From JAENVU01 sp963801105 (GTDB taxonomy: Bacteria; Actinomycetota; Acidimicrobiia; IMCC26256; JAENVU01), in assembly GCA_963801105.1 (NCBI GenBank), contig CAWDDH010000003.1, forward strand, positions 2,046,001 to 2,110,000: DNA of 64,000 nt, given 5' to 3'. Of the stretch, positions 32,337 to 40,839 are shown in pieces; the first letter of the stretch is position 1, and the number at the start of each line of letters is the position of its first letter. A program made the position numbers and the translations under genes. The notes beneath the pieces were generated by a model. It saw nothing but the letters and a program-made list of their open reading frames with translations. It was not told the DNA's origin and did not search any database.

Positions 32337-32762
32337 GTGACAACTCTGGACACCGACTCGGGGCAGGTCGCGGCATTCCCTGAATCGGCGGATGTCCGGT
32401 TGGTGCTGTCCGGATCCGACATGCCCGACCTCGCGCCGGCGATCACGCGCCAGCGCCTGGTGATCGAGGGCGTCCCGCGTGAGCCGATCAGCGCCGAGCA
32501 CATCGTCGAGTACCTGCTCGGCCTCAGCGAGGTGTGCGCGATGACCACGCTCGTGGCTCCCGTGACGCACCGCTCCGACCGCTTCGGGTGGGCGGGGTGG
32601 ATCCACTGGGAGACCTCGGGCGCGCATTTCTACGCCTGGGAGGTGCCCCAGCTCTTCTTCAGCGTCGACGTCTACACGTGCAAGGCGTTCGACCCCGCCG
32701 TCGCAGTGGACTACACGCGGTCGTTCTTCTCCGCGGAGACGGTCGTCGCGAAGGAGTTCTGA
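32337..32762 (+). CDS. SpeD-like (S-adenosylmethionine decarboxylase-related) protein
   Basis: A 141-residue protein whose second half follows bacterial AdoMet decarboxylase: GWAGWIHWETSGAHFYAWE aligns with the autocleavage loop, and FFSVDVYTCKAFDP with the conserved strand holding the catalytic Cys (Cys115). In classical SpeD the chain is cut at Glu-Ser to make a pyruvoyl group. Here the bond following Glu92 is Glu-Thr-Ser (93-94), so cleavage may be shifted or lost; His97 is retained nearby. SpeD relatives that decarboxylate other amino acids are known. The N-terminal 35 residues are variable. GTG 32337 is used. Its stop overlaps the next ATG by one base, so both products are made together. 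Confidence 0.65.
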   Translation: MTTLDTDSGQVAAFPESADVRLVLSGSDMPDLAPAITRQRLVIEGVPREPISAEHIVEYLLGLSEVCAMTTLVAPVTHRSDRFGWAGWIHWETSGAHFYAWEVPQLFFSVDVYTCKAFDPAVAVDYTRSFFSAETVVAKEF

Positions 32763-33583
32763 TGGCGGAGCTCGATCTCGTCCAGGAGGAGATGCGCGAG
32801 CTCGCCGGGGGCCTGATCGACCGGGCGGGCGGACCGACCGAGACGTTCGGCGTCTACTTCGTCGGACCGGAGGAGCCCGAGTCCGAGCTCGCGCGCCACG
32901 TCGAGCGGACGGTGTTCGACGAGTGGTTCGGCAACAGCCCCGAGCTCCTCGACGCGGAGTACCGGTCGTATGAGCCCGCGTCGATCTTCATCTGCGTTCT
33001 CGACCACCGTCGCCGGCTGCCGGCGGGCATGGGGCGGGTGATCGTGTCGTCCGAGCACGGGTTCAAGACCCTCCAGGACATCGAGGCGCGCTGGGGCGAC
33101 GATCTCGAGGCCACGCTGGCGCGGACGGGTCGCGCGTGGGATCTCGGTCAGATCTGGGACTTCGCCACCATCGCGGTCATGCCTGAGTACCGCGGCAAGG
33201 CCACCGACGGGCTCATCATGCTCTCCATGCTCCAGACCGGCTCGCAGGGTCTGATCATGACCGGCGGCCGGTTCATGATCTGCGTGCTCGACGTCAACGT
33301 CTGGAAGTACTTCAACGTCACGATGCACGACGCGTTCGAGCCTTATCCCGGCATCGAGCCGATCGAGTACCTGGATTCGCCGGCCAGCATCCCGACCTTC
33401 GTGGACTTCGACTGGTACGGCCCGCACCTGCGCGAGTGCGATCCACTGACCCACCAGATGCTGCTGCTCGACGCCGGGATCGACCCGGTGGTTCGAGGCC
33501 CCGACTGGGCACCGTTGCTGGCGCGCCGACCGCTGGGCCCGCGCCCCTCGCCGTCGACGCCGGTGGTCCGACCTACGCGCTGA
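32762..33583 (+). CDS. GNAT/autoinducer-synthase-like acyltransferase, function unknown
   Basis: A 273-residue soluble protein. RTVFDEWFGNSPELLDAEY followed by RSYEPASIFICVLD and a GMGRVIVSS strand resembles the LuxI/FeeM branch of the GNAT fold. WDLGQIWDFATIAVMPEYRG is the later strand and start of the CoA/ACP-binding turn (R/QxxGxA-like). The C-terminal 100 residues add a further domain-sized extension (YFNVTMHDAFEPYPGIEP ...). It overlaps the SpeD-like gene by one base (TGATG). An acyltransferase acting on the SpeD-like product or on SAM is my inference. The 3' end overlaps the convergent GGDEF-EAL gene by 11 bases. Confidence 0.55.
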   Translation: MAELDLVQEEMRELAGGLIDRAGGPTETFGVYFVGPEEPESELARHVERTVFDEWFGNSPELLDAEYRSYEPASIFICVLDHRRRLPAGMGRVIVSSEHGFKTLQDIEARWGDDLEATLARTGRAWDLGQIWDFATIAVMPEYRGKATDGLIMLSMLQTGSQGLIMTGGRFMICVLDVNVWKYFNVTMHDAFEPYPGIEPIEYLDSPASIPTFVDFDWYGPHLRECDPLTHQMLLLDAGIDPVVRGPDWAPLLARRPLGPRPSPSTPVVRPTR

Positions 33584-35912
33584 ACACGTCGGGGACCGAG
33601 CGCAGGCGCGACTGGGCACGTGCACCCAGGCGGGCGATCGCGCCGGGGACCGCGGCCGCGGCCATGGGCCGGGCGTACAGGTACCCCTGGGCGACGGTGC
33701 AGCCGAGCTCGAGCAGGTGGGCGGCCTGGACCTCGCTCTCGACGCCCTCCGCCACCGCGGTGACGCCGAGCGCGTCCGACATCGCGACGATCGCCGCGAC
33801 GAGGGTCGCGTCCGCCGAGTCCTGCTCCAGGTCCATCACGAACGCGCGGTCGATCTTGACGACGTCGACGGGGAAGCGCCGGAGGTACGCGAGCGACGAG
33901 TACCCGGTGCCGAAGTCGTCGATGGCGAGCCCGACCCCGAGGGACTTCAAGCGGCCGAGCAGCTCGGGCGCGCCGTCGGGATTCTCCATCAGCGTGCTCT
34001 CGGTGAGCTCGAGCGTCAGGGCCGACCGGGGCAGGTTCGACTCGTACAGCGCGCGGCTCACGTGGCCGACGATGCTCTGATCGCGGAGCTGGCGGGCCGA
34101 CACGTTCACCGAGATCGTCATGTGCTCGCCACCGGGCAGCTGGTGGCGCCACTCCTCCATCTGGCGGCAGGCCTCGCCGAGGACCCAGTTGCCGATGTCG
34201 ACGATGATCCCCGTCTCCTCGGCCACCGGGATGAACGACAGGGGGGAGATCGTGCCCCAGCCCGGGTGGTTCCAGCGCAGCAGCGCCTCGAAGCCGCGGA
34301 CCGCGCCCGAACCGATGTCCATGATCGGCTGGTAGTGGATCTCGAACTCCTCGCGCTGGAGCGCGTGGTGAAGATCACGTTCGAGGTCGAGCCGCTTCGA
34401 GACCCGCTCGCGCATCGAGGCGTCGAAGACGACGACCGTGTCGCGGCCGGCCTCCTTGGCCTGGTACATGGCGGTGTCGGCCTCGCGGATCATGGACTCC
34501 GCATCGTGATCCTCGTCGGTGCCGCCACCGGCAACCGCGACGCCGATGCTCACCGACGTCGCGAGCTCCGCGCCCCGCACGTCGAACGGGTCGGCGAAGA
34601 GCTTCCTGGTTCTCTCCGCGATCTCGACCGCCTCACCCGGGCCGCGCAGCGACCCGGCGACGATCACGAACTCGTCGCCCCCGATCCGGGCCACCAGGTC
34701 GGTCGGGCGCGTACTCGTGCGCAGCCGGTGGGCGACGGCGAGCAGGAACGCGTCACCGAGCGTGTGGCCGTAGGTGTCGTTGACGAGCTTGAAGCGGTCG
34801 ACGTCGAGGAAGAGCATCGCGACCTTGTTGCTCGTGCCCGCGACCTCGGTGAGCCGCTGGCCGAGGTACTCCTCGACATAGGCGCGGTTGGGCAGCCCGG
34901 TCAGCATGTCGTGGGTCGCCTGGTGGATCAGGCGCTGCTCGGAGCGGGCGTGGGCCCGCACGGCGCGGAACAGACGGGTGATGGCCGCGCCCGTCAACGA
35001 CAGCACGATCGTGGTCATGGCAACCCGGTCGACCAGCGGCACGTCCACCTGCGCCACCGCGATCACGCCCGGGATCGCCAGCGCGACCGCCACGACCACG
35101 AGGCGGCCGATGGTGGGGGCGTCGGACTCGGCCGGCAGCGGTTCGGTGAGATCGTGCATCGACGGATCGAGGACCGTCGCGATGATGAAGAGGTAGCCGA
35201 CCGCGTAGGGCAGGTCCGCGACCCGGAGCGGGAGAGCGATCGCGTGGGTCTCGAGGAGCATGTAGATGAGGTCGCCGAACAGCACACCCGCCATCGCGCC
35301 CAGGAGCCAGGTGTTGGCCCGGATGCGGCGCGTTCCCGTGCTGAACGCGAGCCCGGCGGTGCTGGCCACGAGGAAGACCGACAGCGCGGGGTAGACGGCG
35401 AGGACGACGCGGATCGAGAACGTGCTGTGGATCTGCGTCGGGTTGACGACGAAGAGCATGCCCAGCGCGAGCGCCGCCAATGCGGCGACGCTGGCATCGA
35501 GCAGCGCGTCGATCTCGCTTTCGCGGCCCCGCTGGCGCGCGTGCACGATGCCGAAGAACCCGGCCGCCGCCAGGAGATACCCGGGGATCGTCACGAGATC
35601 GGGGACGAGCGCACGGTGCCGGCTCAGGTCGCCGAGGGTGTCGAACCCGACCCGAGCCAGGCCGCCGAGCAGGAACAGGGCGAACCCGGCCGCGAGCCAG
35701 TACCAGGGCCACACCACCGCGGGCCGGTAGCGCCGGACCCCCACGACGATCGCGACGATCGCCGCGATCGTGAGCAGCGGCAGGGTCGCGTCCGCGACGG
35801 GGCCGAGGAGGCCGGTGACCTGGAGCAACAGCCACGCCCCGGCCGCGGCGAGGAGCCAGGCCGGACCTCGGGCGTGGATGGCGGTCTGGGTCGGCAGATC
35901 CGCCTCGGTCAT
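33573..35912 (-). CDS. Membrane-bound GGDEF-EAL c-di-GMP protein
   Basis: A 779-residue protein. About eight to nine hydrophobic helices fill residues 18-315 as a membrane sensor. The GGDEF domain follows, with RIGGDEF at 411-415 intact and an RPTD inhibitory I-site at 402-405. Then comes the EAL domain with FEALLRW (EAL 542-544), DDFGTGYSSLAYL and AEGVES. Both catalytic signatures look complete, so it could both make and break c-di-GMP. ATG 35912 has GAGGAG 11 bases upstream. It converges on the SpeD-like/GNAT-like pair, which could be coincidence or a signalling link. Confidence 0.92.
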   Translation of the reverse strand: MTEADLPTQTAIHARGPAWLLAAAGAWLLLQVTGLLGPVADATLPLLTIAAIVAIVVGVRRYRPAVVWPWYWLAAGFALFLLGGLARVGFDTLGDLSRHRALVPDLVTIPGYLLAAAGFFGIVHARQRGRESEIDALLDASVAALAALALGMLFVVNPTQIHSTFSIRVVLAVYPALSVFLVASTAGLAFSTGTRRIRANTWLLGAMAGVLFGDLIYMLLETHAIALPLRVADLPYAVGYLFIIATVLDPSMHDLTEPLPAESDAPTIGRLVVVAVALAIPGVIAVAQVDVPLVDRVAMTTIVLSLTGAAITRLFRAVRAHARSEQRLIHQATHDMLTGLPNRAYVEEYLGQRLTEVAGTSNKVAMLFLDVDRFKLVNDTYGHTLGDAFLLAVAHRLRTSTRPTDLVARIGGDEFVIVAGSLRGPGEAVEIAERTRKLFADPFDVRGAELATSVSIGVAVAGGGTDEDHDAESMIREADTAMYQAKEAGRDTVVVFDASMRERVSKRLDLERDLHHALQREEFEIHYQPIMDIGSGAVRGFEALLRWNHPGWGTISPLSFIPVAEETGIIVDIGNWVLGEACRQMEEWRHQLPGGEHMTISVNVSARQLRDQSIVGHVSRALYESNLPRSALTLELTESTLMENPDGAPELLGRLKSLGVGLAIDDFGTGYSSLAYLRRFPVDVVKIDRAFVMDLEQDSADATLVAAIVAMSDALGVTAVAEGVESEVQAAHLLELGCTVAQGYLYARPMAAAAVPGAIARLGARAQSRLRSVPDVFSA

Positions 35913-36014
35913 CCTCTCGTCTCCTCAGCGATGCCCTCGGATCCGGGCGGACCCTTCGCCCCAGAGCATCGGCGTGCCGATTTGACGGCTTGAGGCCGAG
36001 AGGCCGCTCCCGAT

Positions 36015-36031
36015 ACCCGGATCCTTCGGGT
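36015..36031 (-). terminator. Hairpin after galK
   Basis: ACCCG (36015-36019) and CGGGT (36027-36031) form a 5-bp stem with a 7-base loop just beyond the galK stop on the minus strand. There is no T-tract. Confidence 0.3.
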
Positions 36032-36034
36032 CTC

Positions 36035-37093
36035 CTAGGGGATCGGCCCGGCGCCGGCGGCGGCGTGGACCCGGAACCCGACGCCGGTCCGGCCCGAGGC
36101 GGCGGCGTAGGCGGGGATGGTCGCCCCGAGGCAGCGCTCGGCGTCGGCCGCGACGGTGACCGCGACGGCACAGCCGCCGAACCCCGCACCGGTCAGCCGC
36201 GCGCCCAGGGCACCGTGCTCGACGAGGAGGTCGACGAGCAGGTCCAGCTCCGGGGTGGAGACCCGGAAATCGTCCCGGAGGCTCGCATGGCCGGCGAGAA
36301 GGATCGCGCCCACCCGTTCGAGGTCCCCGGCCCGGAGCGCAGTGCAGCAGTCGAGTACCCGCTGGTTCTCGGACACGACGTGGCGCGCGATCGGGTCGGT
36401 GGCGACCTGCTCGGGGGTTGCGTCCCGGAGCGCGGCGACGCCGAGGCGCGCCGCGGCGGCCTCGCACGCGCGCCGGCGCGCGCCGTACTCGCTGTCGGCC
36501 AGCTCGCGTGCGACGCCCGAGTGCACGACGAGGATCGCGAGACCGGGCGGGAGCGGCACGGGCTCGACGCTCAGGTCACGACAGTCGAGGAGCAGTGCGT
36601 GGTCGACCCGTCCGCACAGCGAGGCCATCTGGTCGAGCAGTCCACCGGGGACACCGGTCGCGGTCGTCTCGGCGCCGAGCGCGAGGCGGGCGAGCGCGCG
36701 GGGGTCCGCCCGTTCGGGCGCGTCGGACGGAAGGAGCGTGAGGACGAGCGCGACGGCGAGCGAGGATGACGACGAGAGCCCTGATCCGGCGGGCACCGAG
36801 GAGTCGACGAGGAGCGAGGAACCCGCGACGGGGTGCCCGGCCGCCCGCACGACCCGGACCGCGCCGTCGACGAACCGCCCCCACCGTGGGCCGTGGTACG
36901 GCCGTCCGGACGTGAGCGAAATCTCGACCGTGCCCGTCAACTGCGCCGATCGGGCCCGCACGACCGGTTCGTCCAGGCGGCTCGCGGTGATCCGGCATTC
37001 CCGGTCGATTGCGACCGGGAGACAGAAACCGTCCGAATAGTCGGTGTGCTCTCCGATGAGGTTCACGCGTCCCGGCGCGCGCACGGCCGTCAT
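36035..37093 (-). CDS. galK: Galactokinase
   Basis: A 352-residue GHMP kinase. The galactokinase signature GRVNLIGEHTDYSDGFCLP starts near residue 8, the ATP loop is PAGSGLSSSSSLAVA, and the third motif is GARLTGAGFGGCAVA. It phosphorylates galactose to galactose-1-phosphate in the Leloir pathway. galT is encoded 0.9 kb away, beyond a divergent membrane-protein gene; galE is not in the window. ATG 37093 has TAGAGT six bases upstream, suggesting a leaderless transcript. Confidence 0.93.
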   Translation of the reverse strand: MTAVRAPGRVNLIGEHTDYSDGFCLPVAIDRECRITASRLDEPVVRARSAQLTGTVEISLTSGRPYHGPRWGRFVDGAVRVVRAAGHPVAGSSLLVDSSVPAGSGLSSSSSLAVALVLTLLPSDAPERADPRALARLALGAETTATGVPGGLLDQMASLCGRVDHALLLDCRDLSVEPVPLPPGLAILVVHSGVARELADSEYGARRRACEAAAARLGVAALRDATPEQVATDPIARHVVSENQRVLDCCTALRAGDLERVGAILLAGHASLRDDFRVSTPELDLLVDLLVEHGALGARLTGAGFGGCAVAVTVAADAERCLGATIPAYAAASGRTGVGFRVHAAAGAGPIP

Positions 37094-37099
37094 GGACGC

Positions 37100-37105
37100 A
37101 CTCTA
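37100..37105 (-). promoter_or_regulatory. -10 box, leaderless start of galK
   Basis: TAGAGT on the minus strand, six bases before ATG 37093. Confidence 0.4.
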
Positions 37106-37137
37106 GGAAGTGCCTTCATTCCGGGCGGATCACGGAC

Positions 37138-37143
37138 GATACT
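37138..37143 (+). promoter_or_regulatory. -10 box, leaderless start of the DUF6159 gene
   Basis: GATACT, a one-mismatch TANNNT-type box, six bases before ATG 37150. Confidence 0.35.
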
Positions 37144-37149
37144 GGCGGG

Positions 37150-38013
37150 ATGACCCGCTTCCAGCGCTCGCTCGCGCTCCTCCGCTCGAGTTGGTCGGTC
37201 CTGAAGTCGGATCGGTCGCTCGCTCTCTTCCCCGTCGTCTCGGCGCTGGTCTCCCTCGCCGTGATCGCCGTCCTCGCCCTGCTCGGCTGGGCCACCAAGG
37301 GCAGCGAGGTCACCGCGGCGGGCACCACGCAGTACACGGCCAACGCGGCGACGATCGCGATCGGCGTCGTCGGCTACATCGTCCTCGCGTTCGTGCAGAC
37401 CTACTTCCTCGCCGGGCTCGTCGCGTCGTCCGACCAGGTCCTCGGTGGCCGGTCGACGTCGGTCGGCGCCGGGATGTCGGTGGCTTCGTCACGGGTCGCG
37501 CGGCTGCTGCCCTGGGCCCTCGTCACGGCGACGGTCAGCTGGATCCTGCAGTCCCTCGAGGAGCGCGCCGGGTTCCTGGGCCAGATCGTCGTGGGCCTGC
37601 TCGGCGCTGCGTGGTCGGTGCTGACCTTCCTGACCGTGCCGGTCATCGTCTTCGAGGACGTCGGCCCGATCAACGCGCTCAAGCGCTCCGGCACGCTGCT
37701 CAAGCGGACCTGGGGCGAGAACATCTTCGCCCAGTTCGGCCTCGGCCTGTTCATGATCGTGCCGCTCCTCGTCGCGTTCGGCATCGGCGCGCTCGGCGTG
37801 GCCAGCGGGACCTGGGTCCTGGCCGTCCCGCTCGTGGCGGTGGCCGTGGTCATCGTGTTGGTGGCGAGCGTGGTCATGAACGCCCTCAGCGGCATCTACC
37901 GCACCGCGCTCTACCGGTACGCGGTCGACGGTGTCGTCCCGACGCCCTTCGCGGGCACCGATCTGGAGCACATCTTCGGCCCCCGCAAGCGCGGCCGGAG
38001 CAGCGCGTTCTAG
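37150..38013 (+). CDS. DUF6159-type membrane protein
   Basis: A 287-residue polytopic protein with about six helices (near 30-50, 70-95, 115-135, 150-175, 200-225 and 230-255). The N-terminus FQRSLALLRSSWSVLKSDRSLALFPVVS and the central DVGPINALKRSGTLLKRTWGE match the DUF6159/glycerophosphodiesterase-membrane-like family. The function is unknown. It sits between galK and galT on the opposite strand to both, which splits the galactose genes. The C-terminus is short and basic. Confidence 0.75.
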   Translation: MTRFQRSLALLRSSWSVLKSDRSLALFPVVSALVSLAVIAVLALLGWATKGSEVTAAGTTQYTANAATIAIGVVGYIVLAFVQTYFLAGLVASSDQVLGGRSTSVGAGMSVASSRVARLLPWALVTATVSWILQSLEERAGFLGQIVVGLLGAAWSVLTFLTVPVIVFEDVGPINALKRSGTLLKRTWGENIFAQFGLGLFMIVPLLVAFGIGALGVASGTWVLAVPLVAVAVVIVLVASVVMNALSGIYRTALYRYAVDGVVPTPFAGTDLEHIFGPRKRGRSSAF

Positions 38014-38023
38014 CAGTCGTCGC

Positions 38024-38936
38024 TCACGCGCGCCGCAGGGCCGCGGCGGCGTCCTCGGGCGCGACCGGATTGAAGAGCATCTGCGCGCCGATCTCGGCCG
38101 AGGCCACGTAGCGCAGCACCCCGGGCGCGCGGTGCGGCGGCGCGAAGTGCACGTGCAGGTGGACGCCCGGGTGGATCCACATCAAGTACGGCAGCGGCTC
38201 GTCGAAGAGCCGGTCGTAGCGGCCCACCACGTCGACGAGCGCCGCGGCGAGCCCGTCGCGGCCCGGCCCGTCGAGTGCCGCGAGATCGGGCACGTGGTGG
38301 CGCGGTGCCAGCAGCGTGGCGAAGGGGTGGCCGGCCGCGAACGGTACGTGGGCCGTCCACGCGCCGTCGTCGAACACCATCCGGACGCCGGCGGCGACCT
38401 CGGCAGGGACGATCGCGCACAGCGGGCACCCGGAGCGCGGCGGCGGTCTCGGCCTCTCGTGCGGGCAGTGGCGGAACGAGAGGGAAGCCGTAGATCTGGC
38501 CGTGGGGGTGCGAGATGGTGGCGCCCACCTCGGCGCCGCGGTTCTCGAACACCAGCACGTAGGCGACGTCGGGCCGGGCGAGGAGCGCGGCCGTCCGCTC
38601 GGCCCAGAGGTCGACGACGGCGCGCACCCCGGCGACCCCCAGGCTCGCGAGCGAGCCGACGTGCTCGGGGGTGTAGAGCACGACCTCCGCGGCACCGCGA
38701 GCGGGGCGGGTGGGGAAGTAGTCGCCGGGACCGATCGCGAGGTCGACCGGTGGCCCGGGGACCAGCGGCGGCCACCGGTTCTCGAACGCGCGCACCGTGT
38801 ACGGGGCCGGAGCCTCGACGCCGCCGACGCAGAACGGGCAGCCGCCGGTCGGGAGGTTGGGACGCCCCTGGCGGTCACCGACGATGCCGACCCACTCGCC
38901 GGTCAGGCGGTCGAACCGCAGCTCGGGCTCGCTCAT
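38024..38936 (-). pseudogene. galT: Galactose-1-phosphate uridylyltransferase, frameshifted (probable assembly error)
   Basis: ATG 38936 opens RFDRLTGEWVGIVGDRQGRP, CPFCVGG (zinc pair), RAFENRWPPL and the catalytic NRGAEVGATISHPHGQIYGF. The frame then fails at about 38432-38450, a GCCGCCGCG run, and continues one base on with CPLCAIV (second zinc-type pair), LLAPRHHVPDL and HPGVHLHVHFAPP. Removing one base gives about 303 residues with every GalT motif in order, so the gene is probably intact in the organism. GalT swaps UMP between UDP-glucose and galactose-1-phosphate and works with galK next door. It converges closely with the DUF6159 gene. Confidence 0.85.
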
Positions 38937-38991
38937 GGCTTCCACGCTCGGCCCTGCGCGCCGGGCGGTTCGGGCCTCGGCCCTCCGGCAC

Positions 38992-39903
38992 TCACGCGAG
39001 CCGGGGGAGGACCTCGGTCGCGAACTGGTCGAGCCCGTCGAGGTCGAACGGTGCGCGCATCGCGAGGATGACCCAGTCGGCGCCGGCCTCGCCGTAGGCG
39101 CCGACCCGGTCGACGACTTCCGCCGTGCTGCCGTGGAGCACTCCGGGGGCGACGTACTTCGCCATCGCACCGAACTGCGCCTCGAGGTCGCCGGGCCGCA
39201 TCGCGATCCCGACGTTCGCCGCCTTCTCGATCTGCGCCGGGTCGCGGCCGACGGCGTCGCAGTGCTCGGCGAGCACCCCGACCTTGTGCGCGAACGCGTC
39301 GGGTGCGATGAAGGGAACGTTCCAACCGTCGGCGTGCTCGGCGGCGATGCGCAGCGTCACCTTCTCGCCGCCGCCACCGATCCAGATCGGCAGGCGCTCC
39401 TGGAGCGGCTTCGGCTCGCACTGCGCGTCGCGCAGGGTGAAGTACTCGCCGTCAAAGGTCGTGTGCTCCCGGGTGAGCAGCCCGCGCACGCACTGGATTG
39501 CCTCGTTCACCTGCCGGAGCCGGATCCCCGCGGACGGGTACGGGATGCCGTAGGCCGCGTACTCCGCTTCCATCCAACCGCCGCCGAGGCCGAGAGTGAT
39601 GCGGCCGCCGGCGATCTGATCGAGCGTCGCCATCGCGTTCGCGATCACGGCCGGATGGCGGTAGCCGACGGAGTAGACGAGGCTGCCGCAGCGCACCTTC
39701 TCGGTCCCCGCCGCGAGCGCGGCATGGCTCGCCACGGCCTCGAGGCAGTGAGGGTTCCCGGTGTTGTCGGCCGAGTAGAAGTGGTCCCAGATCGAGATCC
39801 ACTCGAAGCCGTGGTCCTCGATGCGGCGCCACAGCGCCCGGAGCTCGGGGATCGAGGTGTTCTGCAGGCCGGTGTGGACTCCGAAGCGCACGGGCTCGGA
39901 CAT
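38992..39903 (-). CDS. F420-dependent LLM-class oxidoreductase
   Basis: A 303-residue luciferase-like TIM barrel of the type common in F420-using actinobacteria: VRFGVHTGLQNT, GFEWISIWDHFYSAD, VRCGSLVYSVGYRHPAVIAN, GRITLGLGGGWMEAEY, LPIWIGGGGEKVTLRIAAEHADGWN (shown in part). These segments line the F420/FMN pocket. The substrate is unknown. ATG 39903 is used. It is divergent from the PAC2 gene, whose start is only 28 bases away, and lies 56 bases from the galT start. Confidence 0.85.
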   Translation of the reverse strand: MSEPVRFGVHTGLQNTSIPELRALWRRIEDHGFEWISIWDHFYSADNTGNPHCLEAVASHAALAAGTEKVRCGSLVYSVGYRHPAVIANAMATLDQIAGGRITLGLGGGWMEAEYAAYGIPYPSAGIRLRQVNEAIQCVRGLLTREHTTFDGEYFTLRDAQCEPKPLQERLPIWIGGGGEKVTLRIAAEHADGWNVPFIAPDAFAHKVGVLAEHCDAVGRDPAQIEKAANVGIAMRPGDLEAQFGAMAKYVAPGVLHGSTAEVVDRVGAYGEAGADWVILAMRAPFDLDGLDQFATEVLPRLA

Positions 39904-39919
39904 TAGCGGTGCCGCGCCG

Positions 39920-39925
39920 TACAGT
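39920..39925 (+). promoter_or_regulatory. -10 box, leaderless start of the PAC2 gene
   Basis: TACAGT, six bases before GTG 39932. Confidence 0.4.
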
Positions 39926-39931
39926 GACCGG

Positions 39932-40760
39932 GTGCTGGCGATCGAGCAGATGCCCAAACTGGCCGACCCCGTGATGGTCGTCTCGTTCACCGGATGGGTC
40001 GACGGCGGCCTCGCGGGTGCGGGCGCCGCCGCGGTGCTCGTGGAAGGCCTGCAGTCGTCGCGCACCTGCGCGCGCTTCGACCTCGCCGACTACGTGGACC
40101 TCCAGCAGACGCGTCCGACGGTGAGCCTGGTCGACGGCGAGACCCGGCGGATCCACTGGCCCACCATCGAGCTCGTGGCCGGCGTCGCCGGTCGTGACGT
40201 CCTCGTCGTCACCGGCCCGGAGCCGTCCGTGCGCTGGCAGGAGGTCGTCGACGAGCTCGTGGGCTTCGCCGAGCGCGTCGGCGTGCGCGAAGCGGTGCTG
40301 CTCGGAGGCATGCCCGCCCCGGTGTCGCACCGGCGGCCGATCGCCGTCCACGCGACCGCCGTCGAGCCGTTCCGTCGCTCAGGAGATCGGCGCGCTGCGC
40401 ACCGATTACGTCGGCCCGACCGGGGTCCAGACCGTGCTGCAGGTGGCGCTGGGCGCGGTCGGCATCCGGGCCATCGGGCTCTGGGCCCAGGTGCCGCACT
40501 ACGTGGCCGGCACCCCGTCACCCCCGGCGATCCGGGCCCTGCTCGACCGACTCGACGAGCTGACCCGGGTGCACGTGGAGGTCCACGGCCTCGACGAGCA
40601 GACCGACTCGTACCTGGAGCAGGTCGAGACCGGGCTCGCCGAGCGGCCCGACGTCGCCGCGCTCGTCACCCAGCTCGAGGAGGCCGCCGGGCCCGAGGAG
40701 CTGCCCTCGGGCGACGACCTCGCCCGCGAGATCGAGCGGTTCCTCCGCGACGAGGGCTGA
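39932..40760 (+). pseudogene. PAC2-family protein, frameshifted (probable assembly error)
   Basis: From GTG 39932 the frame gives MVVSFTGWVDGGLAGAGAAA, VVTGPEPSVRWQE, VLLGGMPAPVSHRRP and then breaks after the VEP segment. One base on it resumes SVAQEIGALRTDYVGPTG, IGLWAQVPHYVAGTPSPPA and ends EIERFLRDEG. The extra base is most simply one T of the TT at 40370-40371. The joined protein (about 275 residues) is a normal actinobacterial PAC2 (proteasome-assembly-chaperone-2-like) ATP-grasp-associated family member. Its role in bacteria is not settled. Divergent from the F420 oxidoreductase, with a leaderless-type start. Confidence 0.78.
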
Positions 40761-40802
40761 CGCCACCGGGCACCGCATCCGACGACCCCGTGAGGCCGTC
40801 GG

Positions 40803-40831
40803 TAACCTGGCTCCTCCGCCGTCAACGGAGG
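40803..40831 (+). promoter_or_regulatory. Promoter box and Shine-Dalgarno-sequestering hairpin before the MhuD-FadD gene
   Basis: TAACCT (40803-40808) would start transcription near 40815. CCTCCG (40813-40818) pairs with CGGAGG (40826-40831), and the second arm is the Shine-Dalgarno region of GTG 40840 (CGGAGGGGAAATCC). The mRNA could thus fold at its very 5' end and hide the ribosome site. Confidence 0.4.
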
Positions 40832-40839
40832 GGAAATCC

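Noticed and set aside
33717..35993. Long opposite-strand open frame over the GGDEF-EAL gene
   Set aside because: The composition is Arg/Glu/Asp-biased with no domain, while the other strand has complete GGDEF and EAL motifs.
36001..36034. c-di-GMP riboswitch between galK and the GGDEF-EAL gene
   Set aside because: Only a short 5-bp hairpin is present; the GEMM core sequences are not seen.
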